DNA from: Methylobacterium sp. Leaf125
Lineage (GTDB): Bacteria > Pseudomonadota > Alphaproteobacteria > Rhizobiales > Beijerinckiaceae
DNA length: 64,000 nucleotides
Direction of reading: 5' to 3'
NCBI RefSeq assembly: GCF_001423085.1
Contig: NZ_LMNU01000001.1
Coordinates: 861,495-925,494 of the forward strand
Shown here: in pieces, positions 16,362 to 26,005 of the stretch
Position numbering within the stretch: position 1 is the first letter of the stretch
How the letters are laid out: each line of letters starts with the position of its first letter
Notes under the pieces: generated by a model
Database searches by the model: none
What the model saw: the letters and a program-made list of their open reading frames with translations, nothing else
Told to the model about the DNA's origin: nothing
Program-made: the position numbers and the translations under genes

Positions 16362-17812
16362 CCCGCGCCCTCATGATCCAGGGCACCGGCTCGGATGTCG
16401 GCAAGTCGCTGATCGTCGCCGGGCTGTGCCGGGTCTTCGCCCGGCGCGGGCTCGCCGTGCGGCCGTTCAAGCCGCAGAACATGTCGAACAACGCCGCCGT
16501 CACGGCCGATGGCGGCGAGATCGGGCGGGCCCAGGCCTTGCAGGCGCGGGCGGCCGGCGTGGCGCTCTCGGTGCACATGAACCCGGTGCTGCTGAAGCCT
16601 CAGAGCGAGACCGGCAGCCAGGTCGTGGTCCAGGGCCGCATGGTCGGCACCGCCAAGGCGCGGGACTACCAGGCCTGGAAACCGCGCCTCCTCGCCTCGG
16701 TCCTGGAGAGCTTCGCGTATCTGAAGGCCGAGGCCGACCTCGTGGTGGTCGAGGGGGCGGGCTCGGCCTCCGAGGTCAACCTGCGGGCCGGCGACATCGC
16801 CAATATGGGGTTTGCCCGCGCCACCGGCACGCCGGTGATCCTGCTCGGCGACATCGACCGGGGCGGCGTCATCGCCAGCCTCGTCGGCACCAAGGCGGTG
16901 ATCGATCCGGCCGATGCCGCGATGATCCGGGGCTTTCTCGTCAACCGCTTCCGCGGCGATCCCAGCCTGTTCGCCGACGGCATGGCCACCATCGCGCAGG
17001 CGACCGGCTGGCCGAGCTTCGGGCTGATCCCGCACTTTCCCGAGGCGGCTCGCCTGCCGGCGGAGGATGCCCTCGGGCTCGCGGGCTCGGGCGCCGGATC
17101 GACCGGGCGCAAGGTCGTGGCCGTGCCGGTGCTGCCGCGCATCGCCAACTTCGACGACCTCGACCCGCTCCGGGCCGAGCCCGACGTGGCGGTGGTGCTC
17201 GTGCGCCCGGGCGAGCCGATCCCGGTGGCCGACCTCGTGCTGCTGCCCGGCTCGAAGACCACCATCGACGACCTCGAAGCCTTTCGCGCGGAGGGCTGGG
17301 ACATCGACCTGCGCGCCCATGTCCGGCGCGGCGGGCGGGTGCTCGGGCTGTGCGGCGGCTACCAGATGCTCGGCCGGCGCATCGACGACCCGCACGGCAT
17401 CGAGGGCGCGCCCCGCTCGGTGCCGGGCCTCGGGCTCCTCGACATCGCGACCGTGATGACGCCGGAGAAGCACCTAGCCGCCGTCACCGGCACCAGCCAG
17501 CCGGACGGCGTACCGTTCTCGGGCTACGAGATGCATGTGGGGGACACCACCGGGCCCGACACCGCGCGCCCGGCGATCCAACTGGCGGACGGACGCTTCG
17601 ACGGCGCGGTCTCGGCCGACGGCCGCGTGACCGGCACCTACGTGCACGGCCTGTTCGCCGACGACCGCCAGCGCGGCGCCTGGCTCGCCCGCCTCGGCGC
17701 GGCCCCGGGCGGGCTGGCCTACGAGGCCGGCATCGAGGCGGTGCTCGACCGGCTCGCCGATCATTGCGAGGCGCATGTCGCCTGCGACGCGCTCCTCGCC
17801 CTGGCGTCGTAG
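16358..17812 (+). CDS. cobQ: Cobyric acid synthase CobQ
   Basis: 484 aa. It amidates the b, d, e and g side chains of adenosylcobyrinic acid a,c-diamide. The N-terminal ATP domain starts [12 protein letters not shown] and contains FKPQNMSNN; the C-terminal amidotransferase domain has [10 protein letters not shown] with nucleophile Cys332 and the YVHGLF histidine (His430). ATG 16358 overlaps the previous stop by four bases. Last cob gene of the plus-strand cobU-cobO-cobQ operon. Confidence 0.97.
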   Translation: MTRALMIQGTGSDVGKSLIVAGLCRVFARRGLAVRPFKPQNMSNNAAVTADGGEIGRAQALQARAAGVALSVHMNPVLLKPQSETGSQVVVQGRMVGTAKARDYQAWKPRLLASVLESFAYLKAEADLVVVEGAGSASEVNLRAGDIANMGFARATGTPVILLGDIDRGGVIASLVGTKAVIDPADAAMIRGFLVNRFRGDPSLFADGMATIAQATGWPSFGLIPHFPEAARLPAEDALGLAGSGAGSTGRKVVAVPVLPRIANFDDLDPLRAEPDVAVVLVRPGEPIPVADLVLLPGSKTTIDDLEAFRAEGWDIDLRAHVRRGGRVLGLCGGYQMLGRRIDDPHGIEGAPRSVPGLGLLDIATVMTPEKHLAAVTGTSQPDGVPFSGYEMHVGDTTGPDTARPAIQLADGRFDGAVSADGRVTGTYVHGLFADDRQRGAWLARLGAAPGGLAYEAGIEAVLDRLADHCEAHVACDALLALAS

Positions 17813-17879
17813 CGGCCGGACGGATTAGGCTCCGCGCCGGAACGCCCGAGTCGAAGCGGGCGCGGCGAGGAAGCTCCCG

Positions 17880-19256
17880 ATGACCCCGTCCCCGCCCCAA
17901 GTCGACGCCCGGGTCGCCGAGGCGACGATCCGCACCGTGACGCTGCGGCTGATGCCGCTCCTCGGGCTGATGTACCTGATCGCCTATATCGACCGGCAGA
18001 ACATCTCCTACGCCAAGCTGCAGATGGTGGGCGATCTCGGCCTCAGCGAGAGCGTCTACGGGCTCGGGGCATCGCTGTTCTTCCTCGGCTACTTCCTGTT
18101 CGAGGTGCCCAGCAACGTCATCCTGGAGCGGGTCGGCGCCCGGCGCTGGTTCGCCCGGATCATGCTCACCTGGGGGCTGATCACTCTCCTGCTCGGCTTC
18201 ACCCAGAACACGACGATGTTCTACGTTCTCCGCTTCCTCCTGGGCGTCGCGGAGGCGGGCTTCTTCCCCGGCGTCCTGTTCGCCCTGACCCTGTGGTTTC
18301 CGCAATCGCACCGGGCGCGGATGATCGGCTGGTTCATGATCGCGAGCGCGCTGGCCAACGCCGTCGGCGCGGCCATCGGCGGCGCGCTCCTCGACCTCGA
18401 CGGCACCCTCGGCCTCAAGGGCTGGCAATGGGTGTTCGTGGCCACCGGAATCCCCGCCCTGGCCCTGGCGGTCATCGTCCTGCGCATCCTGCCCGACGGG
18501 CCAGAACAGGCGCCCTGGCTCAGCCGGGACGGACGCGACTGGCTGAGCCGCACCCTCGCGGCCGAGCGCGAATCCGGCGGGAAGGTCGAGCACGGCAATC
18601 CGTTCGCGGCCCTCCTCGACCGTCGGGTCTGGATGCTCGCCTCCGTCTACATCGCCTTCCCGCTGGCCGCCTACGGCCTGAGCTACTGGCTTCCGACGGT
18701 GGTACGCACCTTCGACGTCTCGAACACCGTCAACGGCTTCATCAACATCATCCCGTGGCTGATCACGGCGTTGGCGCTGTGGTGGGTGCCGCGGCGGGCG
18801 GCGCGCACGGGCGACCAGGTCTGGCACGTGGTGGTGCCGGGCCTCGTGGCGGCCCTGGCCCTGGTGCTCAGCGTCCTGCTGCCCGGATCGGTGGTGAAGT
18901 TCGCCTGCCTCTGCGTGGCCGCGGCCGGCGTGTTCTCGGCGCAGCCCGTGTTCTGGTCCCTGCCGGCGACCTTCCTCAAGGGCGCGAGCGCCGCCGCCGG
19001 CATCGCCGCCATCAATTCGGTGGGCAACCTCGGCGGCCTCATCGCGCAGAACGCCGTGCCGTTCATCCGCGACCAGACCGGCAGCAACCTCGCGCCGATG
19101 TACTTCCTGGCGGCCTGCCTCGGGCTCGGTGCGAGCCTGATGTTCGTCGTCCTCTCGGCGCTCCGCCGTGACGCCGCCCGCCGGGTCGCGGCGGATGCCG
19201 GCCCCGGGCCTCAGGGTGGCGTCGGCGCGTCGATCTCGGGGATCGGCACCGCGTAG
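17880..19256 (+). CDS. MFS transporter, anion:cation symporter type
   Basis: 458 aa with about 12 predicted membrane helices. The IDRQNISYAK motif after helix 1, the GYFLFEVPSNVILERVGARRWFARI loop 2-3 region and RFLLGVAEAGFFPG identify the ACS (phthalate/tartrate/glucarate permease-like) family of organic-anion transporters. Substrate cannot be read from sequence. It begins 67 bp after cobQ. Its 3' end overlaps the convergent DUF3616 gene by 46 bp. Confidence 0.88.
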   Translation: MTPSPPQVDARVAEATIRTVTLRLMPLLGLMYLIAYIDRQNISYAKLQMVGDLGLSESVYGLGASLFFLGYFLFEVPSNVILERVGARRWFARIMLTWGLITLLLGFTQNTTMFYVLRFLLGVAEAGFFPGVLFALTLWFPQSHRARMIGWFMIASALANAVGAAIGGALLDLDGTLGLKGWQWVFVATGIPALALAVIVLRILPDGPEQAPWLSRDGRDWLSRTLAAERESGGKVEHGNPFAALLDRRVWMLASVYIAFPLAAYGLSYWLPTVVRTFDVSNTVNGFINIIPWLITALALWWVPRRAARTGDQVWHVVVPGLVAALALVLSVLLPGSVVKFACLCVAAAGVFSAQPVFWSLPATFLKGASAAAGIAAINSVGNLGGLIAQNAVPFIRDQTGSNLAPMYFLAACLGLGASLMFVVLSALRRDAARRVAADAGPGPQGGVGASISGIGTA

Positions 19257-20347
19257 GCGTGTGGCGCCCCGTTCCGGAGGCTGTCGAACAGGACGAGCAC
19301 CTGGCCCGGCCCGAGCGGGACCACGGCCTCGGCCTTGCCGTCGATGACCTTGCCCTTCTCGCTCTCGCCCCGGACCGGCGCGAGGGTGGCGACGGCGGTG
19401 AGGGTGCCGGAGGGTAACGCGGCGAGGGACAGTCGAGAGGGCACGGGCAGGCCGTTGCGGGACGAGCCGGTGAGCACCAGCATCCGTCCGTCGGGCAGGA
19501 TCGTGAGGTCGCGGATGCCGGCATCGGGTCCGGCCTCCAGGGCGATCGTGGTGACCTCGGCCGACAGGGCGGCGTTTCCGTCCGCGAACAGTGCCTCGAC
19601 CGGGACGGAGACGAGGAAGGCCTTGCCGTCGAGGCTCGGTGCCCGCAGGCCCGCGTAGAGCCGGTCGCCCACGACGGCGAGCCCCTCGACGTTCAGGCCG
19701 TTCGGCTGGGGCGTGCCCTCCGGCGGCAAGGCGTTCCAGTCGAATTCCAGGTCGCGCAGCACGTAGTCGCGGACGGGCGCAGCGGCCATCAGGGCGTCGA
19801 ACAGCCGGTATGTGCTCACCGTCTCCGTGGCGGCGGTGCCGTCGGCGTTCGGCCGCAGGCGCGTCAGGATCATCGACGACAGCTTGTACTTGCGCTTGCC
19901 CCGGGTGCAGCCATGCGAGCCGGTGACGTAGAAGTAGGGCGCGGCATAGGCCACGGCCTCGCCGTCGAGCTGATCGAACTTTCCGTTGCCGCCGCTGCAC
20001 TGGGACTGCGCGGGGCGCATCCCGCGGATGTCCCGCGCGGGCGCCGTGCCGAGGTCGTAGGCAACGGCGCCGGGCGTCAGCGTGGTCCCGCCGAGGCGGG
20101 CGAACTGCGCGCCGCGGTTCTCATCGTTGACCACGACGCAGAGGCGGCTGCCGTCCGCGTCCGCCGGGCGGCAGGCCATGCCGCTGAGGTCGTAGGCCCT
20201 GTCGTCCTTCGTCTCGCCGTCGAAGTCGCCGATCACGGTGTAGGGCGTCGGCACGGCCTCGCCGGTGCGGCCGGGCGTCGGAGCGACGAGGGCGGCCAGC
20301 GCCAAAGCTCCGCATCGCCCGAGGCGCGTCGTCTTCGACCGGATCAT
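19211..20347 (-). CDS. Secreted DUF3616 protein, cotranscribed with cobD
   Basis: 378 aa with a signal peptide (MIRSKTTRLGRCG then an alanine/leucine core). The mature part fits DUF3616: an N-terminal DFDGETKDDRAYDLSGMAC segment, KFDQLDGEAVAYAAPYFYVTGSHG, and later NVEGLAVVGDRLYAGLR and IRDLTILPDGRMLVL, a beta-propeller-like pattern akin to phytase/esterase-like proteins. No catalytic role is known. ATG 20347 overlaps the cobD stop (ATGA), indicating coupling. Convergent overlap with the MFS gene. Confidence 0.8.
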   Translation of the reverse strand: MIRSKTTRLGRCGALALAALVAPTPGRTGEAVPTPYTVIGDFDGETKDDRAYDLSGMACRPADADGSRLCVVVNDENRGAQFARLGGTTLTPGAVAYDLGTAPARDIRGMRPAQSQCSGGNGKFDQLDGEAVAYAAPYFYVTGSHGCTRGKRKYKLSSMILTRLRPNADGTAATETVSTYRLFDALMAAAPVRDYVLRDLEFDWNALPPEGTPQPNGLNVEGLAVVGDRLYAGLRAPSLDGKAFLVSVPVEALFADGNAALSAEVTTIALEAGPDAGIRDLTILPDGRMLVLTGSSRNGLPVPSRLSLAALPSGTLTAVATLAPVRGESEKGKVIDGKAEAVVPLGPGQVLVLFDSLRNGAPHAYAVPIPEIDAPTPP

Positions 20348-21345
20348 GCGAGGGCAACCTTGAGGAGGACGAGGGCGAGGAGGGCGAGCCCGAACAGGAA
20401 TCCGCACGCCGTGCGGTAGAGTGCAAGCGCCCGCTCCACGTCGGCCGGGGTCGCCGCGGCGCGCCCGTCGCCCATCCAGCCATCCTCGACGCGGGTGGCG
20501 CCGTAGGTGCGGGGGCCTGCGAGGCGAAGGCCGAGGGCGCCGGCCATGGCGGCTTCCGGCCAGCCGGCATTGGGCGAGCGGTGGCGGCCCGCATCCCGCC
20601 GCACCGCCCGCCAGGCATGGCCGGGCGACGCGCCGGCATGGACGGCCGCGGCCGCGATGAGAAGCAGGGCGGTCAGCCGCGAAGCCGGAAGGTTCACGAG
20701 ATCGTCGAGGCGGGCGGCGGCCCAGCCATAGGCCGCGTGGCGCGGGGTGCGGTGGCCGATCATGCTGTCGGCCGTGTTGATCGCCTTGTAGAGCGCGCCG
20801 CCGGGCAGGCCGCCGACCCCGATCCAGAAGGCCGGCGCCACGATGCCGTCGGAGAAGTTCTCGGAGAGGCTCTCGATGGCGGCCCGGCAGATGCCGGCCT
20901 CGTCCAGGGTCTCGGGATCGCGCCCGACGATCATCGACACGGCGAGACGCCCGCCCGCGAGGCCGTCGCGCCGCAGATCGGCCGCCACGCGGGCGACGTG
21001 GCTGTGGAGGCTGCGCTGGGCCGGCAGGCTCGCCGCCAGCAGGGCGAGGACGATGAGCGCGGGCAGGAGGCCGGCGGCCCCGGCCAGCGCGGTGAGGACC
21101 AGGGCGAGGCCGCCGACGACTCCCAAGAGCACGAGGAGCCCGGCCACGCCCGCGAGCCGGCGACGGATGGGCGCCCCCCGGTTCCAATGGCGGTCGAGGG
21201 CCGCGATCAGCGCGCCGATCCAGGTGACAGGATGGCCGAGCGCCCTGTAGAGCCGGTCCGGATAGCCGACCGCCGCCTCGACGGCGAGGGCGAGCACCAG
21301 GACGATGAGCGTATCGGGCGGATGGGTGAAGGCGGTCCAGGACAT
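20344..21345 (-). CDS. cobD: Adenosylcobinamide-phosphate synthase CobD
   Basis: 333 aa membrane protein of the CobD/CbiB family, which attaches the aminopropanol arm to adenosylcobyric acid. Landmarks are HPVTWIGALI, SMIVGRDPETLDEAGICRAAIES, LSENFSDGIVAPAFW and INTADSMIGHRTPRHAAYGWAAAR-like blocks. Start ATG 21345 is 12 bp from the divergent cobC start. Confidence 0.96.
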   Translation of the reverse strand: MSWTAFTHPPDTLIVLVLALAVEAAVGYPDRLYRALGHPVTWIGALIAALDRHWNRGAPIRRRLAGVAGLLVLLGVVGGLALVLTALAGAAGLLPALIVLALLAASLPAQRSLHSHVARVAADLRRDGLAGGRLAVSMIVGRDPETLDEAGICRAAIESLSENFSDGIVAPAFWIGVGGLPGGALYKAINTADSMIGHRTPRHAAYGWAAARLDDLVNLPASRLTALLLIAAAAVHAGASPGHAWRAVRRDAGRHRSPNAGWPEAAMAGALGLRLAGPRTYGATRVEDGWMGDGRAAATPADVERALALYRTACGFLFGLALLALVLLKVALA

Positions 21346-21357
21346 GCGGTCTCGGTG

Positions 21358-22362
21358 ATGGCGCGCGGCCCGGGGACCGGGGAGGGAATCGCCCATGGCG
21401 GCGACCTCGATGCCGCCCGGCGCCTCTTCCCGCAAGCGCCCGAGCCCTGGCTCGATCTCTCCACGGGGATCAATCCGGTGCCCTATCCGTGTCCGGCCCT
21501 CGACGCCAGCGCCTTCCAGCGCCTGCCCTCGGCCGCCGACCTCGCTGCCCTGCGCGCGGCCGCCGCCGAGGCTTACGGAGTGGCCGATCTCGAGCGCATC
21601 GTCGCCGCGCCCGGAACCCAGATCCTGATCGAGACCCTGCCGCGCCTGCAGCCCCGTGGCCGGGTCGCCGTGCTGGGACCGACCTATGCCGAGCACGCCG
21701 CCGCCTGGACCCGGGCCGGCCACGCCGTCGCGACCGTGCCGGGACTCGCGGCGGCCCGGGACGCGGACGTGGTCGTCGTCGTGAACCCCAACAACCCGGA
21801 CGGACGGACCTGGGAGGCCGCAACGCTGCGGGCGCTCGCCAGCGACCTCGCGGGCCGTGGCGGCCTGCTCGTCGTCGATGAGGCCTTCGCCGACCTGGAG
21901 CCGCTCGAGACCCTGGGGGCCTCCCTCGGCCCGGGCCTCGTGGTCCTGCGCTCCTTCGGAAAGACCTACGGTCTCGCCGGCATCCGGCTCGGCTTCGCCC
22001 TCGGCGAACCGGGTCGCGCCGCCGCCCTCGCGGAGGCGCTCGGGCCCTGGGCGGTCTCCGGCCCCGCCCTCGCCATCGGGCGCACCGCCCTGTCCGATGC
22101 GTCCTGGCGGCGGGAGGCCGTCATCGCCCGGGCCGCGGATGCCGCGCGCCTCGACCGGATGATCCGGCGGGCCGGCGGAACGCCCATCGGCGGCACCTGC
22201 CTGTTCCGCACCGCCGACTTTCCCGACGCGCCCGGCCTCTACGACCGCCTCGGTGCGGCCGGGATCTATGTCCGGCGCTTCGCCGAGGCCCCCGCGCGCC
22301 TGCGCTTCGGCCTGCCGCCGGACAAGGCGGCCTGGTGCCGGCTGTCCCGGATCCTCCGGTAA
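21358..22362 (+). CDS. cobC: Threonine-phosphate decarboxylase CobC
   Basis: 334 aa PLP-dependent class I/II aminotransferase-fold enzyme that makes (R)-1-aminopropan-2-ol phosphate for the nucleotide loop. STGINPVPYP near residue 40 is a CobC/CobD hallmark; VVVNPNNPDGRTW and VVDEAFADLEP follow; the PLP lysine is Lys202 in SFGKTYGLAGIRLG. A GTG one codon earlier is an alternative start. Divergent from cobD. Confidence 0.95.
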   Translation: MARGPGTGEGIAHGGDLDAARRLFPQAPEPWLDLSTGINPVPYPCPALDASAFQRLPSAADLAALRAAAAEAYGVADLERIVAAPGTQILIETLPRLQPRGRVAVLGPTYAEHAAAWTRAGHAVATVPGLAAARDADVVVVVNPNNPDGRTWEAATLRALASDLAGRGGLLVVDEAFADLEPLETLGASLGPGLVVLRSFGKTYGLAGIRLGFALGEPGRAAALAEALGPWAVSGPALAIGRTALSDASWRREAVIARAADAARLDRMIRRAGGTPIGGTCLFRTADFPDAPGLYDRLGAAGIYVRRFAEAPARLRFGLPPDKAAWCRLSRILR

Positions 22363-22369
22363 GGGGGAA

Positions 22370-23560
22370 TCAGGCGCGTCTCGGCTCCAGCAGGTTCACG
22401 AGGAAGCCCGCGCCCGCCAGGAGGATGCCGACGGCGCAGACGCCGGACCACCCGGCCATGAGGAAGGCCTGGGAGCCGGCGAAGGCCCCGAGCGCCCCGA
22501 ACACGAACATCACCGTGAACAGCACGGTGTTGATCCGCCCGCGCGCGGTGGGAACGAGGGCGTAGACCCGTGTCTGGGTGGCGATGAGGGCGGCGTTCAG
22601 CCCGATGTCGATCAGGAGGACGCCGAGGCCCACCGCGATCAGGGACCCGGCGCCGCCCGCCCACAGCACCGCGAAGGCCGCGACCACGAAGAGGGCGCCG
22701 GCCACCACCATCGGGCGCGGGCCGCGCCGGTCGGTGAAGCGGCCCGAGAGCGGGGCCACGAAGGCGCCCGCGACGCCGATGACGCCGAACATCCCGGCGC
22801 CGGCCGCGGTCAGGTTGAAGGGCGGCGCCTCCACCAGCAGGGCCAGGGTCGCCCAGAAGGCGTTGAAGCTGGCGAACAGCAGTCCCTGCGACAGGCTCGA
22901 CCGGCGCAGCACCGGCTGGCTGCGCACCAGGTGGAGGATCGACAGCATCAGGGCGCGGTAGCGCAGGGGGCGGGTCTGGGGAATCTTCGGCAGCGTGGCG
23001 GCGGCGATGCCGGCCATCCCCAGCGCCACGACCGCGGCGGCGAAGAACACCGCCCGCCAGCCGTACTGGGCGCCGACGAGGCCGCTGGCCGTACGCGCCA
23101 GCAGGATGCCGGTGAGGAGGCCGGTCATGACCTGGCCCACCACGCTGCCGCGGGTGGCGTCCGGCGCCAGCTCGGCGGCGAAGGGGACCGCCTGCTGCGC
23201 CGCCGAGGCGAGGATGCCGATGACGAGGCTGGACAGCGCGAGGCAGGCGAGGTTCGGGCTCAGCGCCGCGGCCAGGAGCGCCACGGCGAGGCCGAGGGTC
23301 TGGCCGATGATCAGGCTGCGGCGGGACAGGCTGTCCCCCAGCGGGACCAGGCCGAGGATGCCGAGACCGTAGCCGACGAGGGAGGCGGTCGGGACCCAGA
23401 GGGCGGCACGCTCGCCGAACTCCCCGACGAGGAGCCCGAGCAGGGGCTGGTTGTAGTAGATGTTGGCGACGGCCCCGCCCGCGATCAGGGTCAGTCCGAT
23501 CCGGGCCCGCAGCGTGAACCCGTGGCGTCCGGCCGTCTCGCTCTGTGCTCCGCCGCTCAT
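22370..23560 (-). CDS. MFS transporter, drug-efflux/sugar-exporter (YnfM-like) type
   Basis: 396 aa with about 12 hydrophobic helices. VANIYYNQPLLGLLVGEFG in helix 1 is a hallmark of the COG2814 exporter group; the loop 2-3 segment reads GDSLSRRSLIIGQ. Substrate unknown. ATG 23560 is the first Met before the homologous region; the long in-frame extension upstream has no membrane-protein character. Convergent with cobC, 7 bp apart. Confidence 0.87.
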   Translation of the reverse strand: MSGGAQSETAGRHGFTLRARIGLTLIAGGAVANIYYNQPLLGLLVGEFGERAALWVPTASLVGYGLGILGLVPLGDSLSRRSLIIGQTLGLAVALLAAALSPNLACLALSSLVIGILASAAQQAVPFAAELAPDATRGSVVGQVMTGLLTGILLARTASGLVGAQYGWRAVFFAAAVVALGMAGIAAATLPKIPQTRPLRYRALMLSILHLVRSQPVLRRSSLSQGLLFASFNAFWATLALLVEAPPFNLTAAGAGMFGVIGVAGAFVAPLSGRFTDRRGPRPMVVAGALFVVAAFAVLWAGGAGSLIAVGLGVLLIDIGLNAALIATQTRVYALVPTARGRINTVLFTVMFVFGALGAFAGSQAFLMAGWSGVCAVGILLAGAGFLVNLLEPRRA

Positions 23561-24125
23561 GCCGGGCGGCCCCCGGCGACTCCGCGCGCGTGCAGACAGG
23601 GCGACGAACAGGCTTCGATGGTCATGCGTGGAATCTCGGGGAGCGGCGGAGCCGGAGCCGCGATGGGACCAGGGCCCCGGGCGGGGCAGCCGCTGTCCGG
23701 TTAGGCCCGCGCATCGACTTCGGCAACCCGGAACGGTCCGGCGAGGGGGACCGGTCGTGCGCCGCCGTCCTGCTCCTCCGGCCGATTGGGGCCCGACTCG
23801 TCCGCACACGAGGGTTTCCCCCGCACACGAGGGCTTTGCCCTGGTGCCGCCCGCTCGGCAAGCTGTGTCGGCCAAGCTGTGTCGGCCAAGCCGTCGCGGC
23901 CAAGCTGTCTGGCCACGTCGTCGCGGGGCGTTCTCGCAGGATTTCAGTCTTCCCATATACCGGTTGTTATGGGCGACCTGTGTTGCGGGGAGCCGCCGTG
24001 CAGCCTGCACTTGGAATTCCTCGCAACTTGCGCTCTGATTGAAATCGGAAACGGTGAGTCGCGGCGTTCGCTGAGGCCAAGTCGGCGTTCCGGCGAGGCA
24101 GCACTCATCGTCCGGGGAGTTTCGA
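23561..24125. other. 565-bp intergenic region with repeats, no gene seen
   Basis: Lies between the divergent MFS gene and the small-protein gene at 24126. It contains two CGCACACGAGGG copies (about 23800-23840), a 14-bp tandem repeat (23854-23924) and an inverted repeat CCCATA-N10-TATGGG (23952-23973) that could be an operator. Open frames here are repeat-derived and not convincing. Confidence 0.6.
23854..23924. repeat. 14-bp tandem repeat
   Basis: About five copies of TCGGCCAAGCTGTG at positions 23854, 23868, 23882, 23896 and 23910, the second exact and the others degenerate (the first one base short). The period is not a multiple of three and the repeat is noncoding. Confidence 0.75.
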
Positions 24126-24326
24126 ATGGCGACGTACCGCGTCAACTTTGCCAAGCAGATCCTGGGAGTGCCGTTCACGGTCGGCTCGGTAGACATTGCC
24201 CGCGCCCGTGACCCGATGCGCGCCCTGCGGGCCGCCGAGCTGCGCTTCGCGCGCCAGCACGGAGTGGTGGACTGGCGCGAGCGGGCGGATCAGGCGGAGA
24301 TCGCCCCCGCTTCCGGCGAAGATTAA
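24126..24326 (+). CDS. Small conserved-looking hypothetical protein
   Basis: 66 aa, starting MATYRVNFAKQILGVPF and containing RDPMRALRAAELRFARQHG. It has no signal peptide or membrane segment and resembles the small stand-alone proteins (YRVNF-type start) seen in Rhizobiales, with no known function. The composition is coding-like and the sequence is compact. The upstream GGGGAGTTTCGA is only a fair ribosome site. It stands alone between two longer noncoding stretches. Confidence 0.6.
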   Translation: MATYRVNFAKQILGVPFTVGSVDIARARDPMRALRAAELRFARQHGVVDWRERADQAEIAPASGED

Positions 24327-24477
24327 GGCCGGATCCGCGCCCTGCGCGTCTTTACGGCCACGGTCTCTGGTCCTGCGCGCGGAGCCGCCTTAAGGTAGCG
24401 GCCAAGCCGGGACCCCACGACGCGCGGGGCCACCGGTGCGCCCAGGTCGGGCGCCAGTAAGGGGCAGGCGGCGTGCC

Positions 24478-25884
24478 ATGGCGGCGATCTCTTTCTTCGG
24501 CGATCTGCTTCAGACGATCAGCGACCGGGGCCGGGATCTCATCGGCATCGGGCGCGGCGACCTCGCGGCCCGCGCCAACGCGCAGGAACTGGTCAAGCTC
24601 TGCGAGGACCTGATCTCCCGCCGGGGCGAGGCCTCCGGCGTCGCCCTGGCCCGGCTGATCCTCGAGCGCTACACCACCCTGGCGCGGCCCGAGCGCGCCA
24701 GTTTCCTGCGCCTGGTCGCCACCGAGTTCACCGCCGACCATGCTGCCGTGGACGAGGCGATCGCGGCCTACCGGGCCGATCCGACCCGTGCGGCCCTGGG
24801 CGCCCTCCACGACGCGGCCGAGCCGCGGAGCCAGGAACTCATCCGCCGCCTGAACCTCGCCAAGGACGGGACCCGCGCCCTGGTCCGGATGCGCGAGGAC
24901 CTGTTCGGGCTGCGCCGCGAACTCCGTCAGGAGGAAGCCGACCCCGATCTCATCGATGCCGCCGACAGCCTCGACAGCGATTTCGAGCACCTGTTCGCCT
25001 CGTGGTTCAACCGCGGCTTCCTGGTCCTGCGCCACATCGACTGGACGACCCCGGCCCACATCCTCGAGAAGATCATCCGCTACGAGGCGGTGCACGAGAT
25101 CACCGGCTGGGACGACCTGCGCCGGCGGATCGAGCCGACGGATCGGCGCTGCTTCGCGTTCTTCCATCCCGCCCTGGTCGACGAGCCGCTGATCTTCGTC
25201 GAGGTCGCGCTCACCGCCAGCATCGCCCCCGCCATCGCGCCGATCCTGGCCCATGAGCGCGAGCCCCTGCCGCTGAAGGCCGCCACCACGGCGATCTTCT
25301 ACTCGATCTCGAACTGCCAGAAGGGCCTCGCCGGCGTCACCTTCGGCAACTTCCTGATCAAGCAGGTGGTCGAGGATCTCGCCCGGGAGATCCCGAGCCT
25401 GAAGACCTTCGTCACCCTCTCGCCGGTCCCGGGCTTCTCGGCCTGGCTCGACCGCGAGCGCCGCTCCGATGCCCCGCAGGGGCTGACCCGCGAGGACGTC
25501 GAGGCCCTGCGCATCATCGACGAGCCGGATTGGCAGGCCGACAAGGCCAAGTGCGAGGCCGTGCGCAAGGCGATGATTCCGGCGGCGGCCGCCTACTTCC
25601 TGCGCGCCAAGAACGAACGGGGACGGCCCCTCGATCCCGTCGCCCGGTTCCATCTCGGCAACGGTGCCCGGCTCGAGCGCCTCAACTTCCTCGGCGACGT
25701 CTCGGCCAAGGGCCTCGCCCAATCCCGCGGGTTGATGGTCAACTACCTCTACGACCTCTCGGCCATCGAGAAGAACCACGAGACCTACGCCAATCTCGGC
25801 ACCGTCGCCGCCTCCAGTGCGGTGAGCCGCGAACTCCGGACCAACCTGCCGCCGATGCGGGCCGTGGCCCTGGCCGAGGCCTGA
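24478..25884 (+). CDS. matA: Malonyl-CoA decarboxylase
   Basis: 468 aa, normal for the MCD/MatA family, which converts malonyl-CoA to acetyl-CoA and CO2. The N-terminal helical domain precedes the GNAT-like catalytic domain with SISNCQKGLAGV and FHLGNGARLERLN (His392, equivalent to the catalytic histidine of the family). The ATG is preceded by AAGGGGCAGG. Followed after 121 bp by malonyl-CoA synthetase, giving a malonate-to-acetyl-CoA route. No dedicated malonate transporter or GntR regulator is adjacent. Confidence 0.95.
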   Translation: MAAISFFGDLLQTISDRGRDLIGIGRGDLAARANAQELVKLCEDLISRRGEASGVALARLILERYTTLARPERASFLRLVATEFTADHAAVDEAIAAYRADPTRAALGALHDAAEPRSQELIRRLNLAKDGTRALVRMREDLFGLRRELRQEEADPDLIDAADSLDSDFEHLFASWFNRGFLVLRHIDWTTPAHILEKIIRYEAVHEITGWDDLRRRIEPTDRRCFAFFHPALVDEPLIFVEVALTASIAPAIAPILAHEREPLPLKAATTAIFYSISNCQKGLAGVTFGNFLIKQVVEDLAREIPSLKTFVTLSPVPGFSAWLDRERRSDAPQGLTREDVEALRIIDEPDWQADKAKCEAVRKAMIPAAAAYFLRAKNERGRPLDPVARFHLGNGARLERLNFLGDVSAKGLAQSRGLMVNYLYDLSAIEKNHETYANLGTVAASSAVSRELRTNLPPMRAVALAEA

Positions 25885-26005
25885 GCCGTCCGACCACGCC
25901 GCTCTTGAGCGACGTCGCATTTCCCGCCACCGCGATGGAACGAACCGACGATCGTAGGAAATCGACGATCGACAGCGTATCCGTCCCTGCCATGTTCGCC
26001 CCGTC

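Noticed and set aside
23561..24125. Several overlapping open frames over the tandem repeats
   Set aside because: Products are repeat-derived (TAWPTQLG-like) and not protein-like.
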